Positions 12,401-20,956 are shown, counted from the stretch's first letter. The stretch: 29,772 bases of DNA from Mnemiopsis leidyi (GCA_000226015.1 JH153568.1:49154-78925), one strand, 5' to 3'. Notes: a model not told the origin generated them from the sequence alone. Made by a program: numbers and translations.

Positions 12401-15041
12401 ACTTGTTTGGAGGGCTGCAGTACACGATGAACGCAACTTTTTTTATGGAATCATTTTATTAATCGCAGCAATACTTTGAATAATAATTTAATTCATCGCC
12501 AACATTTTCAGTGAGTTATAACGTAATGATATGCTCATGCTGGTGACCCATTTTCGTATCACGGACGCGAATATATTCGAATATTTGAATGTAATTTTAT
12601 TTGGTTACTCAGGGTTACTTAAAGTTACTTAAAGTTACTTAAAGATAATAACAGGTTACTGAGGAATAAATTTTGGTTAAAATTAGTAACTTAAGGTTAC
12701 TTACAAATGGGTTATAATCTGTTCTTATTTTCAGGAAGCAGGTTGAGACACCGCTCATTTACCACTGCACTTCGGGGAGCAAGAAACCTTACACGTGGTT
12801 ACAGCTTGGTGTGTACTTTCTCTTCCACTTAAGCTTTAACTTTTACTTTCACTTTTTAATTTTTCTTTAAATTTCACCTTCGGTTTCTAGTAAAAAGCTG
12901 TGATTAGCTGTCGTCTTTAGTCTGCTCTGGATCATTTAAGTGTAGATTTTCCTTAAAAATACATCCTTAAAAATACATTCTTAAAAATACATCCTTGAAA
13001 ATACATCCTTAAAAATACTTCCAAAATACCTCCATAATCTTTCAGGAACGCTAATGTTGGAATTTTTCCAAAACAAAGAGCCTTACAACGAAGTGTTTAG
13101 GCGGCCCGATGTAAACTTTGCAACCAACAAGGTAACATTTTAGTTTGAACTTAAATTTAATTTACACACGTTAAATTATTCAAAATTCGAGTGTTTGCGC
13201 ATAATATCTAAGTATTATGCAAAAATATCTTCATGAGCGATCTCCAGCCTCAACTCCAGTCTCAACCGATCAAGTGGCAAAGATTTAAGATCCTACTTAT
13301 GAGTTATAACGGTCGCGTAATAAAAATTCTAATACTATGCAAAATTATTTCAGTTAGAATTTGAGTACTGGAAAACTATATCTCACTTATTTCAGTTAGA
13401 ATTAGAGTACTGGAAAACTATATCTCACTGGGTACCCGCTTATATAGCCGACGGTCTGGCTAAAATAACTGGAAAGAAAGCGATAATGTTGAGAGCTTAC
13501 GACAAAGTCCACAGAGCCAGCAAAACGTTCACGTTTTTCACAAAAAGAGAATGGACGGTTAGTAAAAATAGCAATATTTTTAGATTGAATCGCTAATTCA
13601 TCCAACTTGCTTTCACACATAAATTTGATAACTTTAAACAAAGTTAGATGTGTACAATAACTTTAAATGTGTACAATAACTTAAAATATGTACGATAACT
13701 TTAAATGTGTACAATAACTTTAAATGTGTACAATAACTTTAAATGTGTACAATAACTTAAAATATGTTCGATAACTTTGAATATGTACGATAACTTTAAA
13801 TATGTACGATAACTTAAAGAGCGTACAATAACTTTAAATATGTACGATAACTTCCAATATGTACGATAACTTTAAATATGTACGATAACTATAAAATATG
13901 TACGATAACTTAAAATATGTACGATAACTTAAAATATGTACGATAACTTAAAATATGTACGATAACTTAAAATATGTACGATAACTTAAAATATGTACGA
14001 TAACTTAAAGAGCAATTCTAGTGGACGGACGGTAATTGTAACATGCTCATGACGAAGATGTCAGACATTGACAAGCGGGTTTACAACTTCAACGTTAATG
14101 ATATCATTTGGGAGGACTACTACCCCAACTATTTTAGAGGTAAGTGAAATAACATGAGGAAGAGCGAAGTAAGTTTACATGAAATGTTCACAAGAGTTCA
14201 CTTGGCTACTTTGACAATAATTTGACCGAACTTACTGATTAAGATCACGCCACGTAGTAAAAGAGTGTTATGAAGAATTGTTGTTGGTGGATAAAAAGCG
14301 TTTACTTTGTCTGTAACACGTGACCTGGATCTACTACCTATACATAATATAATCAGGTACTAAGAAGTACATCTTAAAGGAAGACATGAGCGCGTCCAAA
14401 CTCCAAGAAGCACGAGCTCAACAAGCCAGGTAATACACACAGCACTTTTAAGTCACGTGATTCAGCTGACTAGCTGAGTAACGGGTGCTCAGGGTTGGCT
14501 TCTCTGCTGTTCATGAAACAGTTTCTTCGCTTTGGTCATGTGACATCCATGTGACTTTCATATACCGAGCAGTTTATTTTTGGGATGACGGTAAATTCTT
14601 CGAATTCTTGGGATTTTGTAAAGAACTTGATCACCTCAGAGAGATGTACTTGACTTGAGCATCCGAAATTGAACACTTGAAAGCTGATGCTGGATGATTA
14701 ATATACTCATTGATGCATCATAGGATATAGAAAGTGTAGTGGAGTAATCCCACTTAATTAAAAAATTATAATGAGGTCGTCTCAACTAAAATAACTCGAC
14801 AACCTGTAGTAACGGTACCGCATGTAGTAAAACCGTGATATCACTATACACAGTCTGTACACAGTCTGTGTACAATTCTGTGCACGGTTTCTGTACACAC
14901 ACACACAGATCACACCTAAAATTCCTCAATGGAGCACATTATTCCAGATGGCGCAACATAAACAACGTAGCAGTCCTTGTTTTCATAGCTACTCTGCTGT
15001 ACTTTCTATATCCACTCCTCAAATCCCTCCTTTCTGGCTAA
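3498..15041 (+). CDS. FAR: Fatty acyl-CoA reductase (FAR1/FAR2 family), 14 exons
   Basis: The enzyme reduces long-chain fatty acyl-CoA to fatty alcohol with NADPH, for ether lipids and wax esters. Animal homologues are tail-anchored in the peroxisomal membrane. Exons: 3498-3599, 3737-3923, 4053-4143, 4315-4387, 4512-4624, 5332-5509, 5729-5773, 7673-7791, 12735-12808, 13046-13131, 13396-13557, 14022-14139, 14357-14429, 14909-15041. All introns are GT-AG and phases agree, giving 1554 nt or 517 aa, against about 515 for human FAR1. An in-frame TAA at 3483 precedes the ATG. The Rossmann motif TGGTGFLG is at residues 21-28, HVSTAYANCN follows, the catalytic YxxxK is Y211-K215, and the block GWIDNFNGPSGLFIA is exon 7. 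The C-terminal FAR domain spans exons 9-13 (FRRPDVN, TKKYILKEDM). One C-terminal membrane segment is at about 494-511. I see no disabling change. FAR1 versus FAR2 cannot be settled because invertebrate copies usually predate that split. Confidence 0.95.
6105..6500. mobile_element. MITE-like inverted-repeat element in FAR intron 7
   Basis: Two arms of roughly 100-115 bp are inverted copies of each other. The left arm (about 6123-6230) contains CGCAGGGTTTAAAAAGCC then GAGTGCTTACAA. The right arm (about 6374-6480) contains the reverse complement, TTGTAAGCACTC then GGCTTTTTAAACCCTGCG. Outside these cores the arms still match with scattered changes (TGTGCA, CGGCTTAA). A shorter inner inverted repeat, CATCCAAAC / GTTTGGATG, lies between them. 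Length near 400 bp, long terminal inverted repeats and no ORF fit a non-autonomous DNA transposon or foldback element. I could not fix the ends or a target duplication. Confidence 0.65.
8540..8930. repeat. Degenerate tandem repeat with CACGTGACCCC motif
   Basis: The motif ATCACGTGACCCC followed by TTAAGTGACCCC starts near 8558 and again near 8700 (about 140 bp apart). A shorter version, ATCACGTGACCCCCTAAGT, is near 8908. AAATTTGAT-like and GGCCC-containing segments recur between the motifs. I read it as a diverged satellite-like or transposon-derived repeat with a unit of about 140-200 bp inside FAR intron 8. No coding capacity is visible. Confidence 0.6.
9034..9245. repeat. AT-rich tandem duplication (about 103-bp unit)
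   Basis: Two near-identical units follow each other, each made of CAAATAAAATT motifs, then TTATCAT, then AATTCAATTTTATTCAATTT motifs ending in ATTATT. A third partial unit starts near 9236. Each unit is roughly self-complementary (AATTCAAAT arm against ATTTAATTT arm), so it could form hairpins. It lies just past the 3' end of the antisense nuclease-like ORF. Confidence 0.7.
9392..10189 (-). CDS. NERD-like PD-(D/E)XK nuclease-domain protein, intronless ORF
   Basis: This uninterrupted 265-codon frame lies antisense within FAR intron 8. Residues 99-120 carry LEGECDYLIIGVN followed by TILEVKG. The spacing D104 ... E117-x-K119 is the active-site pattern of the PD-(D/E)XK fold, as in NERD and RecB-like nucleases; the downstream KMQRY at 141-145 could be the accessory Q/Y helix motif. 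Just before it, residues 76-93 are dense in Cys and His (C78, C83, C86, C92, H76, H79, H90, H93), which may bind zinc. The ATG at 10189 is preceded by a frame open for only 14 codons, up to a TGA. The TAA end comes soon after a conserved-looking GLWMIDQRGKWN block. From memory, related animal proteins continue into a helicase-like domain, which is absent here, so this may be truncated or one exon of a larger gene. Assignment rests on motifs only. Confidence 0.5.
   Translation of the reverse strand: MVVSVEVILKIGEYILPLLRQQEDRALQGSIILYKVIKDQAELKLFRSLKRIRKKFIVLHQLEFTHENYSAILPMHRCHNRICKKCRGDHMCHKNSRELEGECDYLIIGVNSVTILEVKGVSFVNEKEDEKRLDGCIEKAKMQRYKVRRLVQSIGSTVKISEYTVLPNMNRKDIPAKYLEDDTLLFSEDLEHLETIVNGAGQHLSAATITEEKKVLCFLLGLWMIDQRGKWNFSSCKIAFCGRNADKVHENRIPGLTYKVPTEIL
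10308..10660. repeat. Dispersed repeat, copy 2 (runs up to the gap)
   Basis: This copy matches 1826-2125 block by block: GTCGTTCACATATGACATCA, a G-rich run, GGTTTGGCCAATGATGATG, TTTTTAGGATTTATAGGATT and TTTCAAAAATGACTG near 10510. After that, G-rich and ATGATGATGAATGATAAC segments near 10600-10650 partly repeat the first half again before the sequence enters the assembly gap. The G-run at about 10641 next to the gap may be why assembly failed here. Confidence 0.7.
10665..11343. other. Assembly gap (679 N)
   Basis: Unknown sequence inside FAR intron 8. Its left edge is in a G-rich repeat. Its right edge is about 450 bp from the antisense HID1-like exon, so a further HID1 exon could be hidden here. 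ORFs crossing the N run are meaningless. Confidence 1.
11798..11920 (-). CDS. HID1: Orphan exon of HID1 (near C terminus)
   Basis: Read on the minus strand, these 123 nt give 41 codons without a stop: VEKICIDKNLTDESEI, then FLQNGTLVGLLPVPHP, then ILMRKYQ. This is the signature penultimate segment of HID1, the Golgi-associated protein needed for dense-core vesicle biogenesis. A potential acceptor (CTATAG) directly precedes it and a potential donor (CAG|GTATTA) directly follows, so the boundaries match an exon of phase 0-0. The expected next exon (a WFRTY-type C terminus) and the preceding one (an LLQVLVPQ-type segment) are not found in the readable sequence. It sits antisense within FAR intron 8. 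It may be a duplicated exon fragment, or part of a HID1 gene whose other exons lie in the gap or outside the window. Homology is judged from memory of the family. Confidence 0.8.
12154..12224. repeat. 31-bp tandem repeat, 2.3 copies
   Basis: TCTATATTG starts at 12154, 12185 and 12216, each followed by a GGTTTA-C/T-CTGAGGTAC segment (the third is cut short). A small tandem array in FAR intron 8. Confidence 0.8.
12608..12715. repeat. GGTTACTTAAA-type short repeats
   Basis: Variants of GTTACTTAAA occur three times in direct succession near 12613-12642 and again, spaced out, up to 12711. They lie just upstream of FAR exon 9. Confidence 0.55.
12951..13020. repeat. 14-bp tandem repeat in FAR intron 9
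   Basis: Five head-to-tail copies of CCTTAAAAATACAT with single-base variants occupy about 70 bp shortly before FAR exon 10. Confidence 0.8.
13345..13428 (+). repeat. 42-bp tandem duplication spanning the FAR exon 11 acceptor
   Basis: Copy 1 (13345-13386) and copy 2 (13387-13428) differ at one base. Each contains a full acceptor TTATTTCAG followed by 33 nt of coding sequence (TTAGAATT-T/A-GAGTACTGG onward). The unit is 42 nt, or 14 codons, with no in-frame stop. Splicing to the first acceptor (exon start 13354) instead of the second (13396) would therefore keep the frame and insert 14 residues. The second acceptor gives the length expected for the family. Confidence 0.95.
13646..14010. repeat. 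19-bp minisatellite filling FAR intron 11
   Basis: About 19 copies of a unit close to ATGTACGATAACTTAAAAT. The 5' copies read mostly GTGTACAATAACTTTAAAT, the middle ones are mixed, and the last six or so are nearly identical ATGTACGATAACTTAAAAT units. The array ends about 12 nt before exon 12 and makes up most of the 464-bp intron. Confidence 0.95.
14833..14908. repeat. TG/CA-rich tract before FAR exon 14
   Basis: Repeated CAGTCTGT and GTACA motifs end in an (AC) run whose final ACAG is the exon 14 acceptor. There is little pyrimidine tract; the CA repeat takes its place. Confidence 0.6.
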
Positions 15042-15055
15042 TATAGGTGGGTGCA

Positions 15056-15061
15056 AATAAA
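15056..15061 (+). terminator. Poly(A) signal of the FAR gene
   Basis: AATAAA starts 15 nt after the FAR stop codon, giving a very short 3' UTR if used. It is followed by a GTAC-rich low-complexity tract (15070-15150). Confidence 0.6.
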
Positions 15062-16008
15062 ACACACATTACGTACACTTTACGTACACAGTACGCATAC
15101 TTTTATGTACATTCGTACTTACGTACCTTCGTACATACATTCGTTCATGAATATAGATGAAGCATTTGTTGCCGCTCCAGTTTGATTTTCTGTGTGTTTG
15201 TATGTGGCTGCTGCTGATTGCACTGCGAAATGACCAATAAAGACCAATCAACAAATTGATTTGATGATTACGCCCGATGATATGAATAAAAACGGATTGA
15301 TTTCCGATGAATTGAATTGTAAAACACTTGTCTTGATATTAGAGAATAGCATCGCAAATGGATGGTATTACAAGTGGGAAACATTAGAAATATGTGGCAA
15401 CCCTGCAACCACACCCAAAGCAAGAAATCACGTGTTATAGTCACGTGTGTGTCGCATGCAAAGACTTTCCTTCAACTTTTTATTTCTTGGAATGAACCTA
15501 AAGCTGCGACATGACGAATTCCACGTGGCATTGAAAAGAACTTTGAGTCTTAATCATTACATCATTTCATGAATAATTGCATGAATATTTTACAGCTAAA
15601 ATTGATTTCTAGTATATCGCATTTTCATCAATCCTGAAGTGGAACATTCGTTACCCTTAGTAACTCAAGTCGATAATCAATGCTCAATGGCGTGGATTGA
15701 CCTTGACTAGCTGAAATGTAATTTTATTAGCGGAATTCTGATAAAGCTCAGACAAAATTTAGAATTCACGGGCCGTGTACCCGTTTCAAGATTCGGTCAG
15801 CAGTTTACGCTTTAAATACTCATTTGGCGTCATTCTCCGAGGTCTTCGTGTTAAATTCAATATCCTAAATTCATGCATAAATGGGTAATGAATTAGTCTG
15901 TGAGAAGCCGAAATTTGATGCCCAACTGATGCAAAATTGATAAAATTCAATGACTGTGCAGCAGGATGTGGAGGACGTATTTAAAATCAAACACGCCGCA
16001 ATTCTCGG

Positions 16009-16368
16009 ATGGTCCGATGGGACACCAGAGTTGGTTACAACAGATTTACGGAGAGAGCGAATGACAAAATTATAAGATATTATGCGCGCACGTACATCCT
16101 AGGCATCGATCGAATCGATCAGATTATTGCGCGCGATGGAGCATCTTTACTCGACCTACTCGGTGATCGATTAATCGAAGTAATCATGCTCAAACTCGTA
16201 ACGGAAGTGGTAGTTCCACTACTGACTTGCAGGACCTTAGACCAACTGACGTGGCTTGCACATGCCCCAGTAATATCAGCGTTATCGGTTATCCGCGCGG
16301 CATGCCTCTTCCCTGTAATATGTGATGTGATGATGCTAGGAATGGTTCTCCTTTCAAGAGCCAGGTGA
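16009..16368 (+). CDS. Unassigned 119-codon ORF
   Basis: The ATG frame runs 119 codons and is richer in GC than its surroundings (several GCGCGC-type clusters). The N-terminal half is basic and polar (RWDTRVGYNRFTERANDK). The C-terminal half is hydrophobic (about residues 55-119, rich in L, V, I). I recognise no domain, and there are no clear splice sites or neighbours on the same strand that would make it an exon. It may be a chance frame or part of a degraded mobile element. Confidence 0.2.
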   Translation: MVRWDTRVGYNRFTERANDKIIRYYARTYILGIDRIDQIIARDGASLLDLLGDRLIEVIMLKLVTEVVVPLLTCRTLDQLTWLAHAPVISALSVIRAACLFPVICDVMMLGMVLLSRAR

Positions 16369-16676
16369 CGGAAAATGGAAATAGTTGTCTACTATTTAAA
16401 CTATGACGGTCTGATATTCTGATTGAAAAGCATGAGAAAAGCATGATCATTGAAATAAGTTACCGGGTATAGCATAGCAACTAAGACTGAGGTCCCTGGC
16501 AATGAAATAAGTTTCACTTTCAGTGCGTGTTTTCTGTGACCCTTTTAGTTTTAGCTTTTACCATTGATTCACCAATTATTTCCCACACATTCCGTTTAGA
16601 AGTTCTGCAAATTGAAATCAGAAAAACAAAAAGTTGCTGACAAAGTGAAGATCATATTTTTTCATTTCTGAAAAGT

Positions 16677-16677
16677 N
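16677..16677. other. Single ambiguous base
   Basis: One N within AT-rich intergenic sequence. Confidence 1.
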
Positions 16678-18422
16678 TTCTTTCTCAGATATTTCTGCTG
16701 TTACATGTTATCCTAAACTCAATAACCAGAATCAAGATAATTGCCCGTTTCTCGTATTGGCTGTTACTGAGAGCCTTAACAGACCGTCACAACTCACAAG
16801 CACCCAGGTGATGCTGGTAGCTTATTTCACATTGCATATAAGGACTCAGGACCGAGCAATATCATTTAGGTGTTCATGTTAAGGTTTTAGCATACCTTGC
16901 TTAACCAAGAACATCAAACATTATTTTAAAGCCAAACGTGTCAAAATGTATTTTGATGACGGCAGTCAGCAGTATGCCAAAATTATTGGATAAGGCAAAT
17001 TAAATCAGCTTCCAATTAAGTAACATAAGTATAAAGATATTAATTGGCTTCTCATTAAATAGCACCTATATAAAGATCGGCCAATCAGGATCACCCAATC
17101 GGATACAAATTAAATTTAAGTTACGGACGTCAGAATTTCTTTCATCATGTGACAGGGATTGACCAATGAGAAACCGAATGCGAACTATTAATTTTGAAAG
17201 GCTGTTAAGTATGAAGTGACAGAAAAAATTCAGACTCCTTTTCGGGAATTCTGACCTCCATTATCATCGATACATTCAAAGATCAAAAGTGAAATTTTCT
17301 TGCGATTGTTGAGGAATTTAAACCCAAAGACTTAACAGTTTTACCCGAATTTCAGTTCTAATTCTACCCCCCCCCCCCCCACATTTTAGTCAAACCCTCA
17401 ACCACTGCCAAACCCCCAACATCTGGCAAACTCCCAATTTCAGCACACCCCAATTTCAGGTTGCAAAGGATCTGGTACGTGTCAGTGAGCGTGGTGACCT
17501 TGTTGATCGGACGCTTCCTCTACTTAAAATCTCCCGTCTGCCGGAATCTCTGGTTCAAACTCCTCGGTATCATCCTTCAGCTCCTCCGCCAAATCAGACT
17601 CACCATCGTTTCCTGATGAACAAAATGTTATCAGTATCCGTTTTCTGTAGTTCCTTAAATTTAGAGGTAGTTTCGGTTGAGAATTTGCACATGGAGATTT
17701 TGCGTGGTGTTGTGTCGCGATGTCAGTGGTCCGCTGGTTCGATTAAGTTTTCTTGCTCGGTTGGATGTTGAATCCTAGACACTGAAACGCTTATTATAAT
17801 TTTCTGTTTATTTCTATGAGCTTTTTCTCTAGATGGATCGATTAAGATGTATCCAAGCCTATCTAAAGAGACTTAGATCGATAGCTTGTTAGAGAATTTA
17901 TCTAAATTTAGATATATAGCTGATTTCCGATTGATTTGTTTTTATCAAATTTGATTGATGTTATGATATGAAACTTATATGTAACCGATGTTATGTAGAA
18001 CGACCGATGAAAGACCGGGTTTGACACAATTATATTGTGTGACATTGTGTTTAATTACATACAGTGACGAAACGGTCAGGTCAAAATTAGCAATCAGAGT
18101 GTTTGTGTGCGCGGGATGTAATAATTGTTTTTGTAAGTTGTTTATGTACTGGTTTCTTTTTGTTTTGTTGATATGCACTGACATTTCTACTGCAGTCATA
18201 GAATCATATACTTCGTTTTATTAGTTCTAAACAACTTTGCAGCTTTGTCATGTCTAACTCTGAGCAGTGAAGACCTCTCTTCAGGTAAATACTAAAAAGT
18301 TAGATGTAACATTCTACCATATTGGTGACTCTACCTAGATCCGAGAGGTATCTTCTGGATTGTTGATGAGCATACAGCTAAATTATCCAGAAGGCACTTT
18401 TATACTTTGATGTCATCCTTTC

Positions 18423-18620
18423 AATATGCAATGACCATACTTTGAACCAAACCATGACATCATTGCGACCGGCCATCATTTTGTGGATGAATATTTACCT
18501 GTTAAGCGTGGAGTGCTAACTGGTTGGGACAAAGCTATAGCCACACATACTGTGTCGCTTTTCTCAGTTGTAAAGGAACTATATGAAAACGTTTCGGTAG
18601 ATACGTCTGTGGGATTAGAA
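18423..18620 (+). pseudogene. Unassigned coding-like fragment
   Basis: One frame is open from a TGA near 18431 to TAG near 18620. It reads protein-like (HHFVDEYLPVKRGVLTGWDK, then ELYENVSVDTSVGLE) but has no ATG near its start. A second frame continues to 18827. The opposite strand is also largely open, so the coding direction is unsure. I recognise no family. It could be a decayed transposon or an exon of an unknown gene. Confidence 0.15.
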
Positions 18621-18869
18621 TAGCCACTGAAAGTGAGACGTTTCTCTGCTGCTACCCAACTGAAACATGGCTTCGAGTTGGGGCTTGTTAACAGGAAAGT
18701 CGAACGAGTCACAAGAGCAGGAATTTGTTCGGATTTTAGTTATTACGGGATTCTCAAGAAAACATTGACCAACGTGTATTGTGTACTTCATGCGCAGTAT
18801 AGCACCAACATAACGCAAGCTTCTTAACGGGCGATGCGTGTCAAGAATTAAAATTGCGTGATGTCCGCG

Positions 18870-18934
18870 ACAGTAGGTTATCAACCTAGGAAATCCATTC
18901 AAGCGATCGTCTTTGTAGGTTAATAACCTACTGT
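18870..18934. repeat. Paired palindromes forming a larger inverted repeat
   Basis: TAGGTTATCAACCTA (18874-18888) and GTAGGTTAATAACCTAC (18915-18931) are each perfect palindromes around a 3-nt and a 1-nt centre. The two blocks, extended to ACAGTAGG and CCTACTGT, are also inverted copies of each other with 18 of 19 matches across a 27-nt spacer. The half-site AGGTTA arranged as inverted repeats with 3-nt and 1-nt spacing resembles nuclear-receptor elements, but this is only a resemblance. Confidence 0.7.
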
Positions 18935-19064
18935 GATCGCAGTCATCGGCTAAAGAACCATAAAGCTAAATTTTGCTGAAAAGTCCGTTAGCTATTTAGT
19001 CCTTTAGCTATATAGTCCGCCTATCGCGCTGATCACACTAAAACTTTTTGCGGTGACTGTAGCC

Positions 19065-19102
19065 TATAAAAGGGCTCGGGCCGCTGCCGAAGTCAGCGGC
19101 CC
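19065..19102 (+). promoter_or_regulatory. TATA box followed by GC-rich hairpin
   Basis: TATAAAAG at 19065-19072 is a good TATA match with GC-rich flanks. It is followed at once by a 9-bp perfect hairpin, GGGCCGCTG / CAGCGGCCC (19078-19086 with 19094-19102). A transcript starting about 30 nt downstream of the TATA would begin at the foot of the hairpin. No convincing gene follows; the frame at 19120-19308 is discussed separately. Confidence 0.35.
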
Positions 19103-19119
19103 ACGCCCGTTTCTTGGGT

Positions 19120-19308
19120 ATGCTAACGGCCTCAGGCCGCTGTCTTCGGCCAATTCGAAGAAAGGAAAAGAAAAAGACGGTCGCGCTTGCCAGCGCTGTG
19201 ATAATAGTATTCATTTATTCATTCTGCCTTATGCCTATACATTCTGCTATAGTTATTAGCAAACCCATTAAGTTCTTCAGTCTCAGGCACCTGGCACCAA
19301 CCTTCTAG
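19120..19308 (+). CDS. Short ORF with one membrane segment, GPCR TM6-like
   Basis: The 62-codon ATG frame has a basic patch (RPIRRKEKKK), then a hydrophobic stretch ending FIYSFCLMPIHSAIVI. A basic loop followed by a helix with F-x-x-x-C-x-x-P resembles transmembrane helix 6 of class A GPCRs. No other receptor helix is seen nearby, so it is a relic, an isolated exon or coincidence. It lies just downstream of the TATA box at 19065. Confidence 0.2.
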   Translation: MLTASGRCLRPIRRKEKKKTVALASAVIIVFIYSFCLMPIHSAIVISKPIKFFSLRHLAPTF

Positions 19309-19504
19309 TTTCTACTCGCTTAGAACAGTTAAAGTTTAATCATTATCGAGCTTAAATACTCCGGGCTTGCAAAGCCAAAACCGGTCGACCAGTAAACGGA
19401 AACCGGTTTACTAATTTTCTCACTTCTCCTGAAATTCGAGCTAGTAAGGAGTTATTACGCAAGAGTGCCGTCAGGTGATTGCAGCGATACACACGTCCAG
19501 GTTG

Positions 19505-19645
19505 CGGCCCAATAACTGTATAACTAGCGCCCACGTGCGCGCCACGTGACCTTCTATCTTTAATGTTGTCACGTGCGCCCATTTATTCCATATTTGGAGA
19601 ATCTGTTGTCGGCTCGTGACGCGCGCAACGCTCTGTGATTGGCTA
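19505..19645. promoter_or_regulatory. E-box and CCAAT cluster, possible promoter
   Basis: Three CACGTG sites (19532, 19543, 19570), two of them as CCACGTGAC / GTCACGTG variants, are flanked by a CCAAT at 19509-19513 and an inverted CCAAT (ATTGG, 19638-19642). The surroundings are unusually GC and CpG rich for this window. USF/MYC/TFEB-type bHLH factors bind CACGTG. The cluster lies about 1.3 kb upstream of the RNF185-like start codon and could serve it through a non-coding first exon (a plausible acceptor, TTTTCGACAG, is near 20778), but the link is inference. Confidence 0.4.
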
Positions 19646-19649
19646 GCGC

Positions 19650-20893
19650 GATATCACGTTGTCGCATTATTGCTACACACGCAATGCTGTTGGTTGTCGA
19701 GAGCGCTGTGTGAGCTTTGCTGCCACTGTTACACGTATGCATTGTACTATTTCTAGAGCACTCGTATTGAGCTGTGTTTTCCGTCTTGTAAATTTGTTTG
19801 TGTTTCTTATTGCCCGGAAACGGCTGTCTCCCCACCTTCGTCTATGTTCACTGAGGCAGTTATACTAGCTCTGAGCTGGATTTATCTTTACTTAGCAGTC
19901 CACATTCCCTGATTTCAATAATCTATACTGTCTGCTGGTTCTTAATCATGGAAATATCCTCACTTTTACATTTACATGTCTGGTTGTGGTCGACACATCA
20001 GCAAATTGGCAATTGCAGCTAAGGGTACGAGGGCCGAGGCAGGGGCTGAGATTTATTATAAAGTTCCTGATGCATTGAGAATCCCATTTAGGAACACTTA
20101 CCTCATTTTTGTTGACTAAGCGCTCCTTTGGTATATCTCAAATCAATTGTTAAATAGTCAACTTTCATTTAGTATGTATCGATAGTCTTAAGTCTGATGA
20201 TGTTAGCAACTTAGGAGTTTATGACACTATGTTGTATTTTAGTGAAAGAGGTTTTTCTGTAGCTCTTTCAAACGTAAGCTTTATAAAGGAGCAAGTGTTT
20301 CACACTTCCGAAATGTAGCTGTAACTGTTGTCCGCGTGGGCGGTGCGTTTCAGTGTTTCCCGGATCCTGTAAAACTTCTATGTTGTTCGAATGATGCTAA
20401 ATTTAAATGATGCTAAATGTTCGAATGATGATAAAATCGACCCTTGTGTAGACCACTGACCATTAATCCATAAGTTAAAGGTATGTTGGCGTTGGAGAGG
20501 TGATTCTAATCGGTTTAATCATAAACCTGTTACCTGCCATTCCATTGATATTTCAATCGATGTTTGAGCACACATTACACATTAATACAATTCTGTCTAG
20601 GAAAAGTTTGGCTAACGTTGATAAGGTTTGATAAAGTCATATCTCTTATTTCCGAATTAAGAGCCATCTTTCTTTATCTAAGTTTAATATTTTACTAAGC
20701 CATTTTTCCGTATTCTGACAATTATAACAAAATTATCTTAAGCTTTACCGATTATAATTTAAAATTGATTTTCGACAGCTATCATTCGTCGCGGCCAACT
20801 TTAAGTAACGTACGCGTTATTCCAACGTTCACTCACGCATGTGAGCTTGCTTATATCGTAACTTTTAATTTTTGTCAAATTTTAAGCGTCAAC
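19650..20893. other. Region upstream of RNF185-like gene, no coding exon seen
   Basis: AT-rich apart from its first 150 bp. No recognisable exon. The last 120 bp presumably belong to the 5' UTR or proximal promoter of the RING ligase gene. Confidence 0.4.
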
Positions 20894-20926
20894 ATGGTCA
20901 CCATTCTAGAAACCCCGAAGATGTAG
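20894..20926 (+). CDS. Upstream ORF of the RNF185-like gene (10 codons)
   Basis: The ATG in the context CAACATGG (A at -3, G at +4) should initiate well if included in the mRNA. The frame encodes MVTILETPKM and stops at TAG 20924-20926, 30 nt before the main ATG at 20957 and in the same frame. It could lower translation of the main ORF. Readthrough of the TAG would give an N-terminally extended ligase. Confidence 0.45.
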   Translation: MVTILETPKM

Positions 20927-20956
20927 CCAAAGCACGTGTACCTACCACCGCGCGTC

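Larger units (their letters stand above)
15062..18420. other. Gene-poor stretch
   Basis: No recognised gene. Contents include a GTAC-rich tract (15070-15150), the unassigned ORF at 16009-16368, one ambiguous base at 16677, a diverged tandem duplication of about 43 bp near 17008-17080 (both halves end in TATAAAGAT), and a run of 14 C at about 17368. The rest is AT-rich sequence without features I can support. Confidence 0.5.

Noticed and set aside
13402..13641. Minus-strand ORF overlapping FAR exon 11
   Set aside because: Antisense shadow of a confirmed coding exon.
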